Below are positions 46,297 to 54,477 of a stretch of 64,000 nucleotides of DNA, one piece after another. Location: the NCBI RefSeq assembly GCF_947495325.1, contig NZ_CANLYK010000006.1:34859-98858 (forward strand), written 5' to 3'. A model generated the notes under the pieces. The model had not been told where the DNA came from, searched no databases, and was given only the letters and a program-made list of their open reading frames with translations. Made by a program: the position numbers and the translations under genes. The stretch comes from an uncultured Allomuricauda sp. (GTDB lineage Bacteria > Bacteroidota > Bacteroidia > Flavobacteriales > Flavobacteriaceae). Within the stretch, counting starts at the first letter, position 1; every line of letters starts with the position of its first letter.

Positions 46297-47076
46297 ATGG
46301 CGAATAAAAAAGAAAACACCGTGGAAGAAAAATTGAGAGCGCTGTATGATTTACAGCTTATTGATTCCAGGGTTGATGAAATACGCAATGTTAGAGGTGA
46401 ATTACCTTTAGAAGTACAGGACCTGGAAGATGAAGTACTTGGTCTTAAAACGCGTATGGATAAACTGAAGACGGATGTAGAAACGGTTAATTTTGAAATA
46501 GCTGCCAAGAAAAATCTTATTGAAGAATCTAAGGTGCTAATCAAAAAATACGCCGAGCAGCAGAAAAATGTTAGAAACAGTCGTGAATTTAATTCTTTGA
46601 GCAAAGAAGTTGAGTTTCAGGAATTGGAAATTCAATTGGCTGAAAAAAACATTAAAGAATTCAAAGCCCAGATAGAACAGAAGAAAGAAGTGATTTCCAC
46701 AACCAAGGAAAAGTTATCTGAAAGGGAAGGACATCTAAAACACAAAAAAAGTGAATTGGATGCTATTCTTGCAGAAACGGAAAAAGAGGAAAAAGCGCTT
46801 CTGAAAAAATCGGAGGAATTTGAAGAAAATATAGAGGAACGCTTAATACAGGCATATAAGCGTATTCGTCACAATGTAAAAAATGGTCTTGCCGTGGTTG
46901 CCGTGGAAAGAGGTGCTTCAGGAGGGTCTTTCTTTACAATCCCGCCTCAAGTTCAAGTAGAGATTGCATCACGCAAAAAAATTATCACAGATGAACATAG
47001 TGGTAGAATTTTGGTAGATCCATTGCTTGCTGAAGAAGAACAAGTAAGAATGCAAAAAATGTTTGCAAAAATCTAA
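46297..47076 (+). CDS. Coiled-coil protein with cysteine-free zinc-ribbon-like C-terminus
   Basis: The 259-residue protein is mostly a long coiled coil (about residues 10-190, rich in Lys and Glu). The C-terminal domain aligns with the zinc ribbon of the C4-type family that follows Nif3-like genes. The four metal cysteines are absent: where a CxxC is expected there is SGGS in RGASGGSFFTIPP (about residues 208-220), and the second pair reads DEHSGRIL. The fold may persist without zinc. It follows the Nif3-like gene by 3 bp and ends at a clear terminator. The function is unknown. Confidence 0.85.
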   Translation: MANKKENTVEEKLRALYDLQLIDSRVDEIRNVRGELPLEVQDLEDEVLGLKTRMDKLKTDVETVNFEIAAKKNLIEESKVLIKKYAEQQKNVRNSREFNSLSKEVEFQELEIQLAEKNIKEFKAQIEQKKEVISTTKEKLSEREGHLKHKKSELDAILAETEKEEKALLKKSEEFEENIEERLIQAYKRIRHNVKNGLAVVAVERGASGGSFFTIPPQVQVEIASRKKIITDEHSGRILVDPLLAEEEQVRMQKMFAKI

Positions 47077-47098
47077 GCAAACCTTCAAAAAAAGAATG

Positions 47099-47122
47099 AG
47101 CCACCTTTAAGGTGGCTTTTTT
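47099..47122 (+). terminator. Intrinsic terminator after the Nif3-like/coiled-coil operon
   Basis: AGCCACCTT (47099-47107) pairs with AAGGTGGCT (47109-47117), followed by a run of T to 47122. It lies 23 bp after the stop of the coiled-coil gene. Confidence 0.9.
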
Positions 47123-47139
47123 ATTGCCTATTTTTAAGA

Positions 47140-47523
47140 ATGAAACTTTTCATAGCAATAGCTTCTTTTTTTATAACGTATACCATGTCTTCCCAAGAGC
47201 TTGCTAAATTCAAATGGCAAAAAAGGTTGGTTGTTTTGGTCAGTTCAAATTGGGAATCTGAAACTGTGCAAAAACAGCTTAAACTTTTCGCTGCCCATAA
47301 AAAATCCATGGAGGAACGGGAAATGTTGCTCATAAAGCTTTCTCCACTTTCCAAGGAACTAGAAAAATATAATGTAGATAAAAGGTTTAAAGGTGTTCTT
47401 CTCATAGGTAAAGACGGTGGGTTAAAGTCTAGATACGAAATGGTCATAGCACCAAAGATCATATTTGAATTGGTAGACAGTATGCCAATGCGCCAAGCGG
47501 AAATGCGGAACAAAAAATATTAG
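47140..47523 (+). CDS. Secreted DUF4174-domain protein
   Basis: The 127-residue protein has a short signal peptide (about residues 1-18, ending TMSSQE) and a DUF4174 domain. FKWQKRLVVLVSS is the first strand, ERDMLLIKL-like EREMLLIKL lies near residue 62, and FKGVLLIGKDGGLKSRYE near 89. The fold resembles thioredoxin-like proteins without a CxxC site. No function is established to my knowledge. It sits just after a terminator, so it must have its own promoter, which I could not place. It overlaps kmo by 4 bp at the 3' ends. Confidence 0.82.
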   Translation: MKLFIAIASFFITYTMSSQELAKFKWQKRLVVLVSSNWESETVQKQLKLFAAHKKSMEEREMLLIKLSPLSKELEKYNVDKRFKGVLLIGKDGGLKSRYEMVIAPKIIFELVDSMPMRQAEMRNKKY

Positions 47524-48869
47524 TGCTCCTCCAACAAGATCAATATCCTATTTTCTACAGCTTGGGAATCCCAATTGGCTTCAATTTCTGGCATGGACAT
47601 AACTTCTTGCATAATCTTCTCTTGCATATCCCCTATTGCCAATGCTTCGGCATATGGTCTTTCTGAAAAAGTGACTCTACTATAGACCGGCACCCATTTA
47701 TCGGGATACTTTTTAGCAAACCTTTTCTCAATTTTCTTCTGCAGCAAAAATTTAGGGTCCGCTGTTTTACTGCTCATTTCAACAAAATTGCGATAACTGA
47801 GTTCAGCAATTGCATCGGCATTCGGTTTCCGCCTTTTTTGGTATTCACTGAAAATCAGCTCCCAATCATCCCCGTAGGCATCCATCAATTCGTTCAACTC
47901 ATAGATATCCTCAAAACCGGCATTCATTCCCTGCCCATAAAAGGGCACAATGGCATGTGCAGAATCTCCCACTAAAGCCACCTTGTTCCAATAGGCCCAT
48001 GGATAACATTTCATGGTAACCATAGCACTGGTTGGGTTTTTGAAAAAATCTTCGGTCAGATTTTCGATTTCCTTTCTAACGTTTGGGAAATAGTCTTCAA
48101 AAAAAGTTTTTGCTTCTTCTTTGCTAGTAATGTTTTCAAAAGAAATATCCCCTTCAAATGGCAAAAACAAAGTACATGTAAAACTTCCATCAATATTTGG
48201 CATGGCAATTAGCATGAACTTTCCCCTTGGCCATATATGAAAGGAATTCTTATCCAATTTATGAGTCCCATCTTTATTGGGTGAAATGGTAAGTTCTTTA
48301 TAGCCAACATCTATAAAACTTTGGGAGTAATCAAACCTACTGCGACGTTGCATTTTATGTCGTACTCTGGAGAAGGCCCCATCACAACCAAAAATTAAAT
48401 CATATTGATACTCTTTCCATTCACTTTTTTCGGATTCCCCCGTAAATATCTTGGCATTGGGCAAATCTATATCCCATACCTTTTCATTAAACCGAAAAAC
48501 GGCTCCAGCCTCTTCGGCCAAATCAATCATCTTCCGATTCAAGACCCCTCTAGAAATAGACCAAATCGCTTCTCCCTCCTTACCATACTTTTGGAAATAA
48601 ACTGGTTTATCGTTCACATGCATGGCACGTTTATCCAAAGGAATCGCAATCTCCTTAATACTTTCCTCCAAACCAACTTTACGAAGCGACCTCCATCCCC
48701 TATTGCTCATCGCCAAATTGATAGATCTTCCAGAAAACTCAATAGTTCTAATATCCGGTCTTCTATCAAAAACCGTGATATTATGTCCTTTCCTTTTTAA
48801 ATAAATAGCTAGAAGTGAACCCACCAATCCCGAACCGATGATGGCTATATTTTTTGAAGTCTGTACCAT
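47520..48869 (-). CDS. kmo: Kynurenine 3-monooxygenase
   Basis: FAD-dependent monooxygenase converting kynurenine to 3-hydroxykynurenine in tryptophan catabolism. The 449-residue protein has the Rossmann motif IIGSGLVGSLLA (about residues 10-21), FDRRPD after the second strand and RSINLAMSNRGWRSL (about 48-62), which is characteristic of KMO. The second FAD motif is GDSAHAIVPFYGQGMNAGFED (about 300), listed here up to its core only. A C-terminal helix may touch the membrane. kynU lies about 5.6 kb downstream on the same strand, not adjacent. Confidence 0.93.
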   Translation of the reverse strand: MVQTSKNIAIIGSGLVGSLLAIYLKRKGHNITVFDRRPDIRTIEFSGRSINLAMSNRGWRSLRKVGLEESIKEIAIPLDKRAMHVNDKPVYFQKYGKEGEAIWSISRGVLNRKMIDLAEEAGAVFRFNEKVWDIDLPNAKIFTGESEKSEWKEYQYDLIFGCDGAFSRVRHKMQRRSRFDYSQSFIDVGYKELTISPNKDGTHKLDKNSFHIWPRGKFMLIAMPNIDGSFTCTLFLPFEGDISFENITSKEEAKTFFEDYFPNVRKEIENLTEDFFKNPTSAMVTMKCYPWAYWNKVALVGDSAHAIVPFYGQGMNAGFEDIYELNELMDAYGDDWELIFSEYQKRRKPNADAIAELSYRNFVEMSSKTADPKFLLQKKIEKRFAKKYPDKWVPVYSRVTFSERPYAEALAIGDMQEKIMQEVMSMPEIEANWDSQAVENRILILLEEH

Positions 48870-49076
48870 AAATGCCCGTGGGCTGATTCTTGTTAAACCA
48901 TAAAAATACGGAAATTACGATTTATTGATAAACCGAATTCCTTTAGCCGTCATAGGTTTTAGACCAGAACTTTTAGTACGTTGAGTTTTCACTTTTTTTT
49001 AACGTATAGTCGTAAGCTTTTGGTACTATAATTGACGTATATATTAAAAATATTCCGCCTCGGCGTCTATATATAT
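48870..49076. other. Intergenic region between kmo and clpP
   Basis: AT-rich stretch of about 200 bp upstream of kmo, with no open frame of note. It holds a short CGCC/GGCG inverted repeat near 49055-49065 and a run of alternating TA just before the clpP terminator. No TAnnTTTG element was found for kmo. Confidence 0.5.
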
Positions 49077-49112
49077 AAAAAGTCCTTCACAAAAAATTGC
49101 GAAGGACTTTTT
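49077..49112 (-). terminator. Intrinsic terminator downstream of clpP
   Basis: AAAAAGTCCTTC (49077-49088) pairs with GAAGGACTTTTT (49101-49112) across a 12-base loop. On the minus strand it ends in a U run and lies 28 bp after the clpP stop. Confidence 0.88.
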
Positions 49113-49139
49113 CCCTTTTTGGATAGAAATATAAAATGA

Positions 49140-49688
49140 CTATTCTAAAATTCCATCCACAATTCCATATGCTACGGATTCCTCGGCTCCCATCCAATAG
49201 TCACGGTCAAAATCCTTCATAACCTTATCATAGTCTTGTCCGCAATTATCAGCAAGTATTTTTGCGCCAAGCTCTTTCGTCTTGATTATTTCCTTTGCCT
49301 GAATCTCTATGTTAGATGCCTGTCCTTGGGCACCACCACTTGGCTGATGTATCATTACACGTGCATGCGGTTGAATAAATCTTCTTCCTTTTTCACCTAC
49401 GGATAGTAAAATAGAGCCCATTGAAGCTGCTAGACCAGAACAAACGGTTGACACCGGACTTTTGATCTGTTTTATTGTATCATAAATAGCAAAACCAGAA
49501 GTTACATACCCTCCAGGACTATTTATTATCAATTGAATTTCCTTGTTATTTAGTAAATCTAGATATAGCAAGCGGTCGATAACATGTTTGGCAGAATCAT
49601 CATCCACCATACCCCATAAAAACACTTTACGTTCCTCAAGCAGTTTTTCCTGAACCAACTCCTGAACTTTCCCTTTTTTTGAACTCAT
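49140..49688 (-). CDS. clpP: ATP-dependent Clp protease proteolytic subunit
   Basis: Serine peptidase that forms the barrel of Clp proteases. The catalytic Ser is in GLAASMGS (about residue 88), His in MIHQPSGG (about 113), and Asp in YGIVDGI near the C-terminus, so the triad is intact. The ATG at 49688 gives 182 residues starting MSSKKGKVQ, shorter at the N-terminus than E. coli ClpP. An in-frame TTG at 49712 would add eight residues. No clpX or tig is adjacent, so this may be a second paralogue. It is monocistronic. Confidence 0.92.
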   Translation of the reverse strand: MSSKKGKVQELVQEKLLEERKVFLWGMVDDDSAKHVIDRLLYLDLLNNKEIQLIINSPGGYVTSGFAIYDTIKQIKSPVSTVCSGLAASMGSILLSVGEKGRRFIQPHARVMIHQPSGGAQGQASNIEIQAKEIIKTKELGAKILADNCGQDYDKVMKDFDRDYWMGAEESVAYGIVDGILE

Positions 49689-49817
49689 TGAATTATTTAT
49701 TGAAAGTTTCAAAATTAATCAAATTCTACGTACCAATTTCAGAATCTTATTCTTCTGAATTTTTAGCTTAAGGTTGAAGAAAGACAATCAGAACTTGTTG
49801 GCCAAATCTAAATAAAC

Positions 49818-49848
49818 AAAAAAAGCACCTTGACAAGGTGCTTTTTTT
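49818..49848 (-). terminator. Intrinsic terminator downstream of the MscS-like gene
   Basis: AGCACCTT (49824-49831) pairs with AAGGTGCT (49835-49842) around a GAC loop. A-run and T-run flanks (49818-49824 and 49842-49848) make it functional in either direction. It ends 13 bp from the channel gene stop. Confidence 0.92.
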
Positions 49849-49861
49849 GTCTCAAATAGTT

Positions 49862-50689
49862 TTAAGACTTAATCTCTACTTTCTTGGAGACCACATCTTT
49901 GATAGGAATTACAAATTTCCCGGTACTGGTTATCAAAGTCAGAGTGTTATTTTCTATGGCTTCTATTGTGCCTTCATTTTTTCCAATTACTACTTTGTCA
50001 CCAACAGCATATGTTCTTCTTGTGTAAAAAGACCTTAAAAGGTCGGTTATTATATCTCGAGAACCCAACCCCAATCCTATGGCAAATGCCAACAGGAACG
50101 AACCCAAAATCAAGGTAATGTTATTGGTAATTATTGTGGTATCAATACCTGCTTGGTTCAATGCAGTAATTGAAATAAAGATTACAATGATGTAAAACAA
50201 TAGGTTACTCACTAAATTAGACCCTCCAAACTCAAGGGAATCAAACAACTTCTTTACTGTGGTCTTGATAAAGTTTCCGATATAAAGTCCAATCATCATA
50301 AGAGCCAAAGCACTAAACAATCTTGGTAGATAACGCAAAAGGTTACCAATCTCTGTAGAAATTATTTCCCAACTCAAAATATCTGCGGCCACAATCAAGA
50401 AAACTAAAAGTAAGAGCCATTTTACAAACCCTAAAATAACCTTGATGATATTGATTTTAAAATCCCCCTTGCCAAACAGGTCCATTTCGTTGATCTTATC
50501 ACTCAACTTATCAAGCTTGGCCAATTTCAAAATCTTGCCCAAAATGAAGAGCACTATTTTGGTCACCAACCATCCTACTATCAGAATAATGATTGCTCCA
50601 ATAATTTTGGGCAGTGCCGACGCTACATCCCTGCCCATGGCGGTGAGGGAGTCAAAGGTTAAGTTCTTCCATTCGTTAATTGTTTCCAT
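49862..50689 (-). CDS. Mechanosensitive channel, MscS-like
   Basis: The 275-residue protein has four hydrophobic helices (about residues 20-50, 70-95, 110-130 and 150-215, the last being long and Gly/Ala-rich) and a small C-terminal beta domain (about 225-270) containing YAVGDKVVIGKNEGTIEAI. These are features of MscS and related conserved transmembrane channels that open on osmotic downshift. The helix LLAFAIGLGLGSRDIITDLL matches the pore helix. It is the last gene of a run with a sigma factor and a 63-residue protein. Confidence 0.88.
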   Translation of the reverse strand: METINEWKNLTFDSLTAMGRDVASALPKIIGAIIILIVGWLVTKIVLFILGKILKLAKLDKLSDKINEMDLFGKGDFKINIIKVILGFVKWLLLLVFLIVAADILSWEIISTEIGNLLRYLPRLFSALALMMIGLYIGNFIKTTVKKLFDSLEFGGSNLVSNLLFYIIVIFISITALNQAGIDTTIITNNITLILGSFLLAFAIGLGLGSRDIITDLLRSFYTRRTYAVGDKVVIGKNEGTIEAIENNTLTLITSTGKFVIPIKDVVSKKVEIKS

Positions 50690-50709
50690 ATGTATTGTTT
50701 TATAGTGTT

Positions 50710-50901
50710 TTATTGATTATTTCCAGATGTTCTAAAGAGTTTTCGTAGAGCTGAACCTATGTTAAAGGAAAACAGTGCAGCCAAGTCCATAATCAACTTT
50801 GCCGCTGCTATATCGTTCATTACTTTTTTCTTCATTCCAGGAGGCACCTCTTTTAATGAGGCCTCTAATTCCCTAAACGGATTTCTTTTTTGCTTTGCCA
50901 T
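50710..50901 (-). CDS. Small protein between sigma factor and MscS channel, unknown
   Basis: The 63-residue protein has a basic start (MAKQKRNPFREL), an acidic helix (EASLKEVPPGMKKKVMND) and a hydrophobic helix (about residues 36-55, rich in Ala, Leu, Phe). I do not recognise the family. The ATG at 50901 is only 3 bp after the sigma-factor stop, and the channel gene starts 20 bp downstream, so all three should be one transcript. The position suggests a regulator or partner of the sigma factor, by inference only. Confidence 0.72.
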   Translation of the reverse strand: MAKQKRNPFRELEASLKEVPPGMKKKVMNDIAAAKLIMDLAALFSFNIGSALRKLFRTSGNNQ

Positions 50902-50904
50902 CTA

Positions 50905-51531
50905 TTATAAGGTATTATAGATTTCCAATAGTTTCTCTTTTGCCCTTTTCAAGCGCATTTTTACTGCACTTTCCCCTAGCTCCATTAAGGTTACAAGGTC
51001 CTTTATACTTGCTCCATCTTGATATTTTAACAATAAAATAGATTTGTCTTCGGCAGATACCAGTTCCAAAGCTTCCTTTAGCTTGTTCGCCTTCATTTCA
51101 TACAAGCTTTCATCAGGTACTTCAGCCATGAATTTATGTTCCGAATTTTCAACGGGAACGGATTTATCACTCATTTTCCGTTGCTTGTTTCGGTTTACGT
51201 AGTTCACACAAAAGTTATAGGTAAAAGAGTATAGCCAAGTTGAAAACTTGGACTTCCCTTTAAACATTTTCAATTTGATGAACAGCTGTAAGAAAACATC
51301 TTGTGTTAAATCCTCTGCCTCATCCTGTGATCTAGCAAATCCGTAGCATTTGTTGTAGACCATTTTTGCATAGCGATCGTACAACTTGCCAAATAGCATT
51401 GGGTTATTGTTTGCAACAATTCGTTTTACCAATTCCTCATCAGATAAATGAGCGTAAGGATCGTCTGCTTCCAAAGATTTCTTATCTAGGTTATTTATAA
51501 GAATTAGAAACAGCCTTTTTAGAAAAGTCAC
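50905..51531 (-). CDS. ECF-type RNA polymerase sigma factor
   Basis: The 208-residue protein has sigma region 2 (about residues 45-110, DEAEDLTQDVFLQLF and FSTWLYSFTYNFCVNYV) and region 4 (about 145-205, GASIKDLVTLMELGESAVKMRLKRAK). The start is GTG at 51531. No ATG is available before conserved sequence. An N-terminal hydrophobic run (FLKRLFLILI) is unusual for a sigma factor. No RskA-like anti-sigma gene is adjacent. Instead a 63-residue protein and a mechanosensitive channel follow, hinting at osmotic or envelope control. Confidence 0.88.
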   Translation of the reverse strand: MTFLKRLFLILINNLDKKSLEADDPYAHLSDEELVKRIVANNNPMLFGKLYDRYAKMVYNKCYGFARSQDEAEDLTQDVFLQLFIKLKMFKGKSKFSTWLYSFTYNFCVNYVNRNKQRKMSDKSVPVENSEHKFMAEVPDESLYEMKANKLKEALELVSAEDKSILLLKYQDGASIKDLVTLMELGESAVKMRLKRAKEKLLEIYNTL

Positions 51532-51608
51532 CTTGAGGTTTTTATTTAAATTTGATTTGTGCTAAAATTCTTTATGAAAACGTATGACAAGATAATTTAA
51601 AATGCCAG

Positions 51609-51616
51609 TATATTTG
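51609..51616 (+). promoter_or_regulatory. Candidate -7 element for the lipoprotein gene
   Basis: TATATTTG matches TAnnTTTG, 14 bp before the ATG at 51631. No suitable -33 TTG was found. Confidence 0.42.
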
Positions 51617-51630
51617 AACTAAAATTTATT

Positions 51631-52311
51631 ATGAAAGTTACTTCTCTTTTTGCCGCGTTATCCTTTCTCATATTTTTATCTTGTAAGACCGAGTCAAAAA
51701 AGGTGATATCCGAAGAAATACCGGAGCAAACCGTTCTTGAAAAAATAGCATTTGCCCATGGTTATGAAAATTGGAAATCCGTAAATGAGTTTGCGTTCAC
51801 CTTTAATGTTGATAGGGACAGCACCCACTTTGAACGCAGCTGGGTATGGAAACCAAAGACCAACCATATTACATCCATTACAGAAAATGACACCCTCACG
51901 TATCATAGAAAATCTATGGACAGCATTGCCTCCATAAGAAATGGTGGTTTTATTAACGATAGGTATTGGATTTTAGCCCCCTTCAATCTGATATGGGATT
52001 CTAAAAATTTCACTTATAAACATTCCAAGAACGAAAAATCGCCTATAGCTAAAGAACCAATGCAGAAATTGACCATTGTGTATGGCAATGAAGGTGGCTA
52101 TACGCCGGGAGATGCCTATGACTTCTACTTTAAGGATGATTTCATACTTCGGGAATGGGTTTTTAGAAAGGCTAATCAATCTGAACCATCCATGATTACA
52201 ACTTGGGAGGATTATATTGATATCAATGGTTTAAAATTGGCTCAAGACCATAGAAAGGCTGAAGGAAATTTCAGTCTCAACTTCACCAAGTTAATGGTTA
52301 AAAACAACTAG
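51631..52311 (+). CDS. Lipoprotein of unknown function
   Basis: The 226-residue protein has a lipoprotein signal with lipobox FLSC (Cys about residue 18), followed by a beta-rich domain of about 190 residues. It begins with a short helix (VLEKIAFAHGYENWKSV) and contains paired aromatic strands such as FNVDRDS, WVWKPKTNHI and FYFKDDFILREW. The layout resembles LolA/LppX-like or outer-membrane-sorting beta sheets but I cannot assign it. It is monocistronic, between a divergent sigma gene and a convergent MFS transporter. Confidence 0.75.
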   Translation: MKVTSLFAALSFLIFLSCKTESKKVISEEIPEQTVLEKIAFAHGYENWKSVNEFAFTFNVDRDSTHFERSWVWKPKTNHITSITENDTLTYHRKSMDSIASIRNGGFINDRYWILAPFNLIWDSKNFTYKHSKNEKSPIAKEPMQKLTIVYGNEGGYTPGDAYDFYFKDDFILREWVFRKANQSEPSMITTWEDYIDINGLKLAQDHRKAEGNFSLNFTKLMVKNN

Positions 52312-52322
52312 CTAAATGTTTT

Positions 52323-53471
52323 CTAAGGTCTGTTTTTCCTCAACAAAAATGTTATGGCCAAAATAAGTAAAACACATCCGAACAGGGCATAAAAACTATG
52401 TTTCAAAGTAGCACTTTCAGCCAGAAACCCTAGAATTACCGGTCCCAATAGAAAACCTGTATACCCTGAGCCCGCAATAAAGGCTACTCCTTGTGAGGAG
52501 TCTACACCTTTTACATTGCCCCCAATGCGGAACAGCTCCGGAACCATAACTGAAAAGCCCAATCCATTGAGCGCGAATCCGGCAATGGCTAAAATTGTAT
52601 TCCCTGAAAGCACTAAAATATAACCTACAACGGCAATAAGAGACCCTAATGCAACAATCTTGACCGAACCAATCTTAGCACTTATTCCATCCCCTAAAAA
52701 CCTTCCTAAGGTCATTGTAGTCGAAAATGCCAAAAAGCCAGAGCCTATGAGCACTTCTGGAGCCATGGTAATTTCCTTTAGATAAAGACCGCTCCAGTCT
52801 ATAATAGCACCTTCGCTTCCCATAGAGACAAAACCAACAATTCCCAGCAAAAAAAGTGGTTTGAACAGTTTTAAGCTAAAAGGTTCTTTTTCTGCAGGTA
52901 CAGCTACAATATGGATATAATTTTTATAAACATATAGATTGATGCCCAAAACCAATGCAACGGTAATCCCCATATGTAAGGCAGGGCTCCCGATTACTGG
53001 AATTAAAAAACTTCCAAGTCCAACGATGATGCCTCCTAGACTAAAAAATCCATGTGCTGCCGACATGAACTTTTGCTTATCTTCTTTTTCAATTTCAGTT
53101 ACCAGTGTATTCATCGAAATATCCAAAAGACCATGTGAAGCTCCAAAAACAAAAAGACTTACCATTAACAAATAATAGTTTGGTAATATTAGAGGAAAAA
53201 GTGCGGTAACACTACCAAGGAGTACGCCAAACCAAGTGGCCCTTCCAACACCCAGCTTGTTGATTATTTTGGATGCTAATGGAAAAATGGTAAATACGCC
53301 TAGGGAAAGACAGAAAATTGCTATTCCCAAATCGGCCTTATCGATTCCGAGTTTATCCTTTACAGTAGGAATATAGATGGCCCACGTACCAAACCAAATA
53401 TTAAGGCTTGCAAAAACCCATGCTGGAGCAAAATATCTTGGGTTGGAAAATATGAGTTGGAGTGATTTCAT
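52323..53471 (-). CDS. MFS transporter
   Basis: The 382-residue protein has about twelve hydrophobic helices and the major-facilitator pattern. The loop between helices 2 and 3 contains SKIINKLGVGRATWFGV, resembling the conserved MFS motif, and the second half repeats it (GDGISAKIGSVKIVALG). The substrate is unknown. It is divergent from an AraC-family regulator with a 124-bp shared region, which often means regulation by that protein. Its 3' end is 11 bp from the convergent lipoprotein gene. Confidence 0.88.
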   Translation of the reverse strand: MKSLQLIFSNPRYFAPAWVFASLNIWFGTWAIYIPTVKDKLGIDKADLGIAIFCLSLGVFTIFPLASKIINKLGVGRATWFGVLLGSVTALFPLILPNYYLLMVSLFVFGASHGLLDISMNTLVTEIEKEDKQKFMSAAHGFFSLGGIIVGLGSFLIPVIGSPALHMGITVALVLGINLYVYKNYIHIVAVPAEKEPFSLKLFKPLFLLGIVGFVSMGSEGAIIDWSGLYLKEITMAPEVLIGSGFLAFSTTMTLGRFLGDGISAKIGSVKIVALGSLIAVVGYILVLSGNTILAIAGFALNGLGFSVMVPELFRIGGNVKGVDSSQGVAFIAGSGYTGFLLGPVILGFLAESATLKHSFYALFGCVLLILAITFLLRKNRP

Positions 53472-53498
53472 TTTAGTTTATATCCATACAAAATAACT

Positions 53499-53515
53499 AA
53501 TCCTTTAAGAGGATT
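53499..53515. promoter_or_regulatory. Short inverted repeat between the MFS and AraC genes
   Basis: AATCCT (53499-53504) and AGGATT (53510-53515) form a small inverted repeat in the shared intergenic region. It could be an operator for the AraC regulator, but short repeats arise by chance. Confidence 0.25.
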
Positions 53516-53595
53516 GGTAGTATGAAGTATTCTAATATTGAGACATTTTATTCTTTTTCATGTTTCTCAATTCTATTTTTAGGTAGTTTTACCAT

Positions 53596-54477
53596 ATGAA
53601 GCCAATGTTAGAGGCAATCAATGTCAATGTCAACTCTTCTTTTAAGGTTGAGTCGTATAACGCGGCCACCAATTGCGAATCTACCGGTTGGCATATTCAC
53701 CCGGAGTTTGAACTAGTCTATGTGAAAAATGGTACGGGATGTCTGCATGTGGGTTCAAAAAAAAGGAACTATACTAATGGCGCCTTAATTTTTTTAGGTG
53801 GAAATATTCCTCATGCAGATTTTGGAAATAAGGACCATAAGGATAGTATGGAAATCGTTATCCAGTTTAAAAAGGAGTTTTTGGTTGAAAAATTAAAGGT
53901 CTTTCCTGAATTAACAGCAATTAAGAAGTTGATTGAAAAATCAAATCAGGTTTTGATTTTTGATGAAAAAACAAAATTTGCATCGTGGAACTATTTCAAA
54001 AGGTTTGAAACCTTAGATAACCAAGGAAAGTTAATCAACCTATTGTCCATTTTGGATTACCTATCCAAAAATGGGTCTTATGAAAGTTTATTTGATACCA
54101 TTTCCTTAAACGGATTCAAAAAAGTTGAGATTTCAAGATTGGAGAAAACCTTTGAATATGTGAACAACAATTATCACAAGAACATTTCAGTAACTGAAAT
54201 TTCAGACCGACTTGGCTATACGCCCAACTCCTTTTGCAGGTTTTTTAAAAAAATGACCCATCAACGATTTATAAGTTTTGTGAATGAGTTTCGAATAGGA
54301 AAGGCTGTGGAACTATTAAGCGAAAATAATATGGCAATCATAGAGGCCATGTACAAATCTGGATTCAATGATCCCTCCTATTTTGCACGTCAATTTAAAA
54401 AATACCAAGGAGTTACTCCAACCGACTATTTAAACAAAAAGTATCCTCAACTACTTTTGAAGGATTCCTCGCTTTAA
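53596..54477 (+). CDS. AraC-family transcriptional regulator
   Basis: The 293-residue protein has an N-terminal cupin-like sensing domain (about residues 15-110, with WHIHPEFELVYVKNG and GGNIPHADFG). The C-terminal part holds two helix-turn-helix motifs (about 190-285). The first is ISVTEISDRLGYTPNSFCRFF. The second ends FNDPSYFARQFKKYQGVTPTDY. The cupin domain usually binds a small metabolite. It is divergent from the MFS gene and overlaps kynU by 27 bp at the 3' ends. A link with kynurenine metabolism is possible but unproven. Confidence 0.9.
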   Translation: MKPMLEAINVNVNSSFKVESYNAATNCESTGWHIHPEFELVYVKNGTGCLHVGSKKRNYTNGALIFLGGNIPHADFGNKDHKDSMEIVIQFKKEFLVEKLKVFPELTAIKKLIEKSNQVLIFDEKTKFASWNYFKRFETLDNQGKLINLLSILDYLSKNGSYESLFDTISLNGFKKVEISRLEKTFEYVNNNYHKNISVTEISDRLGYTPNSFCRFFKKMTHQRFISFVNEFRIGKAVELLSENNMAIIEAMYKSGFNDPSYFARQFKKYQGVTPTDYLNKKYPQLLLKDSSL

